Positions 63,861 to 64,000 of a stretch of DNA of 64,000 nt are shown here, one piece after another. The translations under genes and the position numbers were made by a program. Below the pieces are notes generated by a model. The model was not told the DNA's origin, ran no database searches, and saw nothing but the letters and a program-made list of their open reading frames with translations. Source of the DNA: Urophycis tenuis (Eukaryota; Chordata; Actinopteri; Gadiformes; Phycidae); the NCBI GenBank assembly GCA_036785325.1, contig JAXIVH010000043.1, positions 1,532,079-1,596,078 on the forward strand, written 5' to 3'. The stretch's first letter is position 1. Each line of letters begins with the position of its first letter.

Positions 63861-64000
63861 CTACTGTGTCTATGGCCTTGTGTTCTGACTCCACATATCC
63901 AGTGAACCTGTAAATCCAGCTTCTCAAACACAGGCCCCCACATGACCAGCTTCACAGTGTGTGTGTTCATGGGCTGGGAAAACACACTAGCTGCTGCCAA

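Overview
The window is vertebrate nuclear DNA, most likely from a teleost fish. The genes are split into short exons with GT/AG introns. The repeats are typical of fish: CR1/L2-like LINE tails, Tc1-type transposons, a hAT remnant and tRNA-headed SINEs. Mono- and dinucleotide runs and minisatellites are dense throughout. There are no operons. I rebuilt the genes exon by exon by matching translated exons to remembered vertebrate proteins and checking that splice phases add up. No alignment was run.

Layout from left to right. (1) 1-5.8 kb (+): the last four coding exons, stop and poly(A) signal of an SLC6 GABA/taurine-type transporter, closest to SLC6A13 (GAT2). The 5' exons lie outside the window, and an old LINE sits in the upstream sequence. 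(2) 6.5-10.2 kb: a pile-up of nested mobile elements (two LINE types, a tRNA-like repeat, a 0.94-kb inverted-repeat element and a SINE). (3) 11.3-43.9 kb (+): a complete usp15 gene. It has 22 coding exons encoding about 1061 aa, with DUSP, UBL and a split USP catalytic domain carrying all expected catalytic and zinc-binding residues. Introns 5, 6, 8, 14, 17 and 20 carry large minisatellites. (4) 45.1 kb (+): the let-7i microRNA hairpin in a CpG-rich stretch. (5) 60.4-50.1 kb (-): ppm1h, a PP2C-type phosphatase. Exon 1 and the last five exons are visible. The exons between them are missing, and a 200-N assembly gap lies in that interval. (6) 61.7-63.9 kb: a decayed hAT transposase and a SINE.

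The order usp15 - let-7i - ppm1h, with ppm1h convergent, matches human 12q14 (USP15 - MON2 - let-7i - PPM1H), except that no MON2 coding sequence is seen between usp15 and let-7i. The genes do not form one pathway: a transporter, a deubiquitinase, a microRNA and a phosphatase.

The most unusual feature is how minisatellites relate to splice sites. In the last slc6a13-like intron a tandem repeat has copied the 3' splice site plus the first 24 nt of the exon. In usp15 intron 5 a 21-22-bp repeat has copied the 5' splice site about 30 times. In ppm1h one donor GT is the first unit of a (GT)n tract. Several other arrays start or stop within 15-40 bp of an exon.
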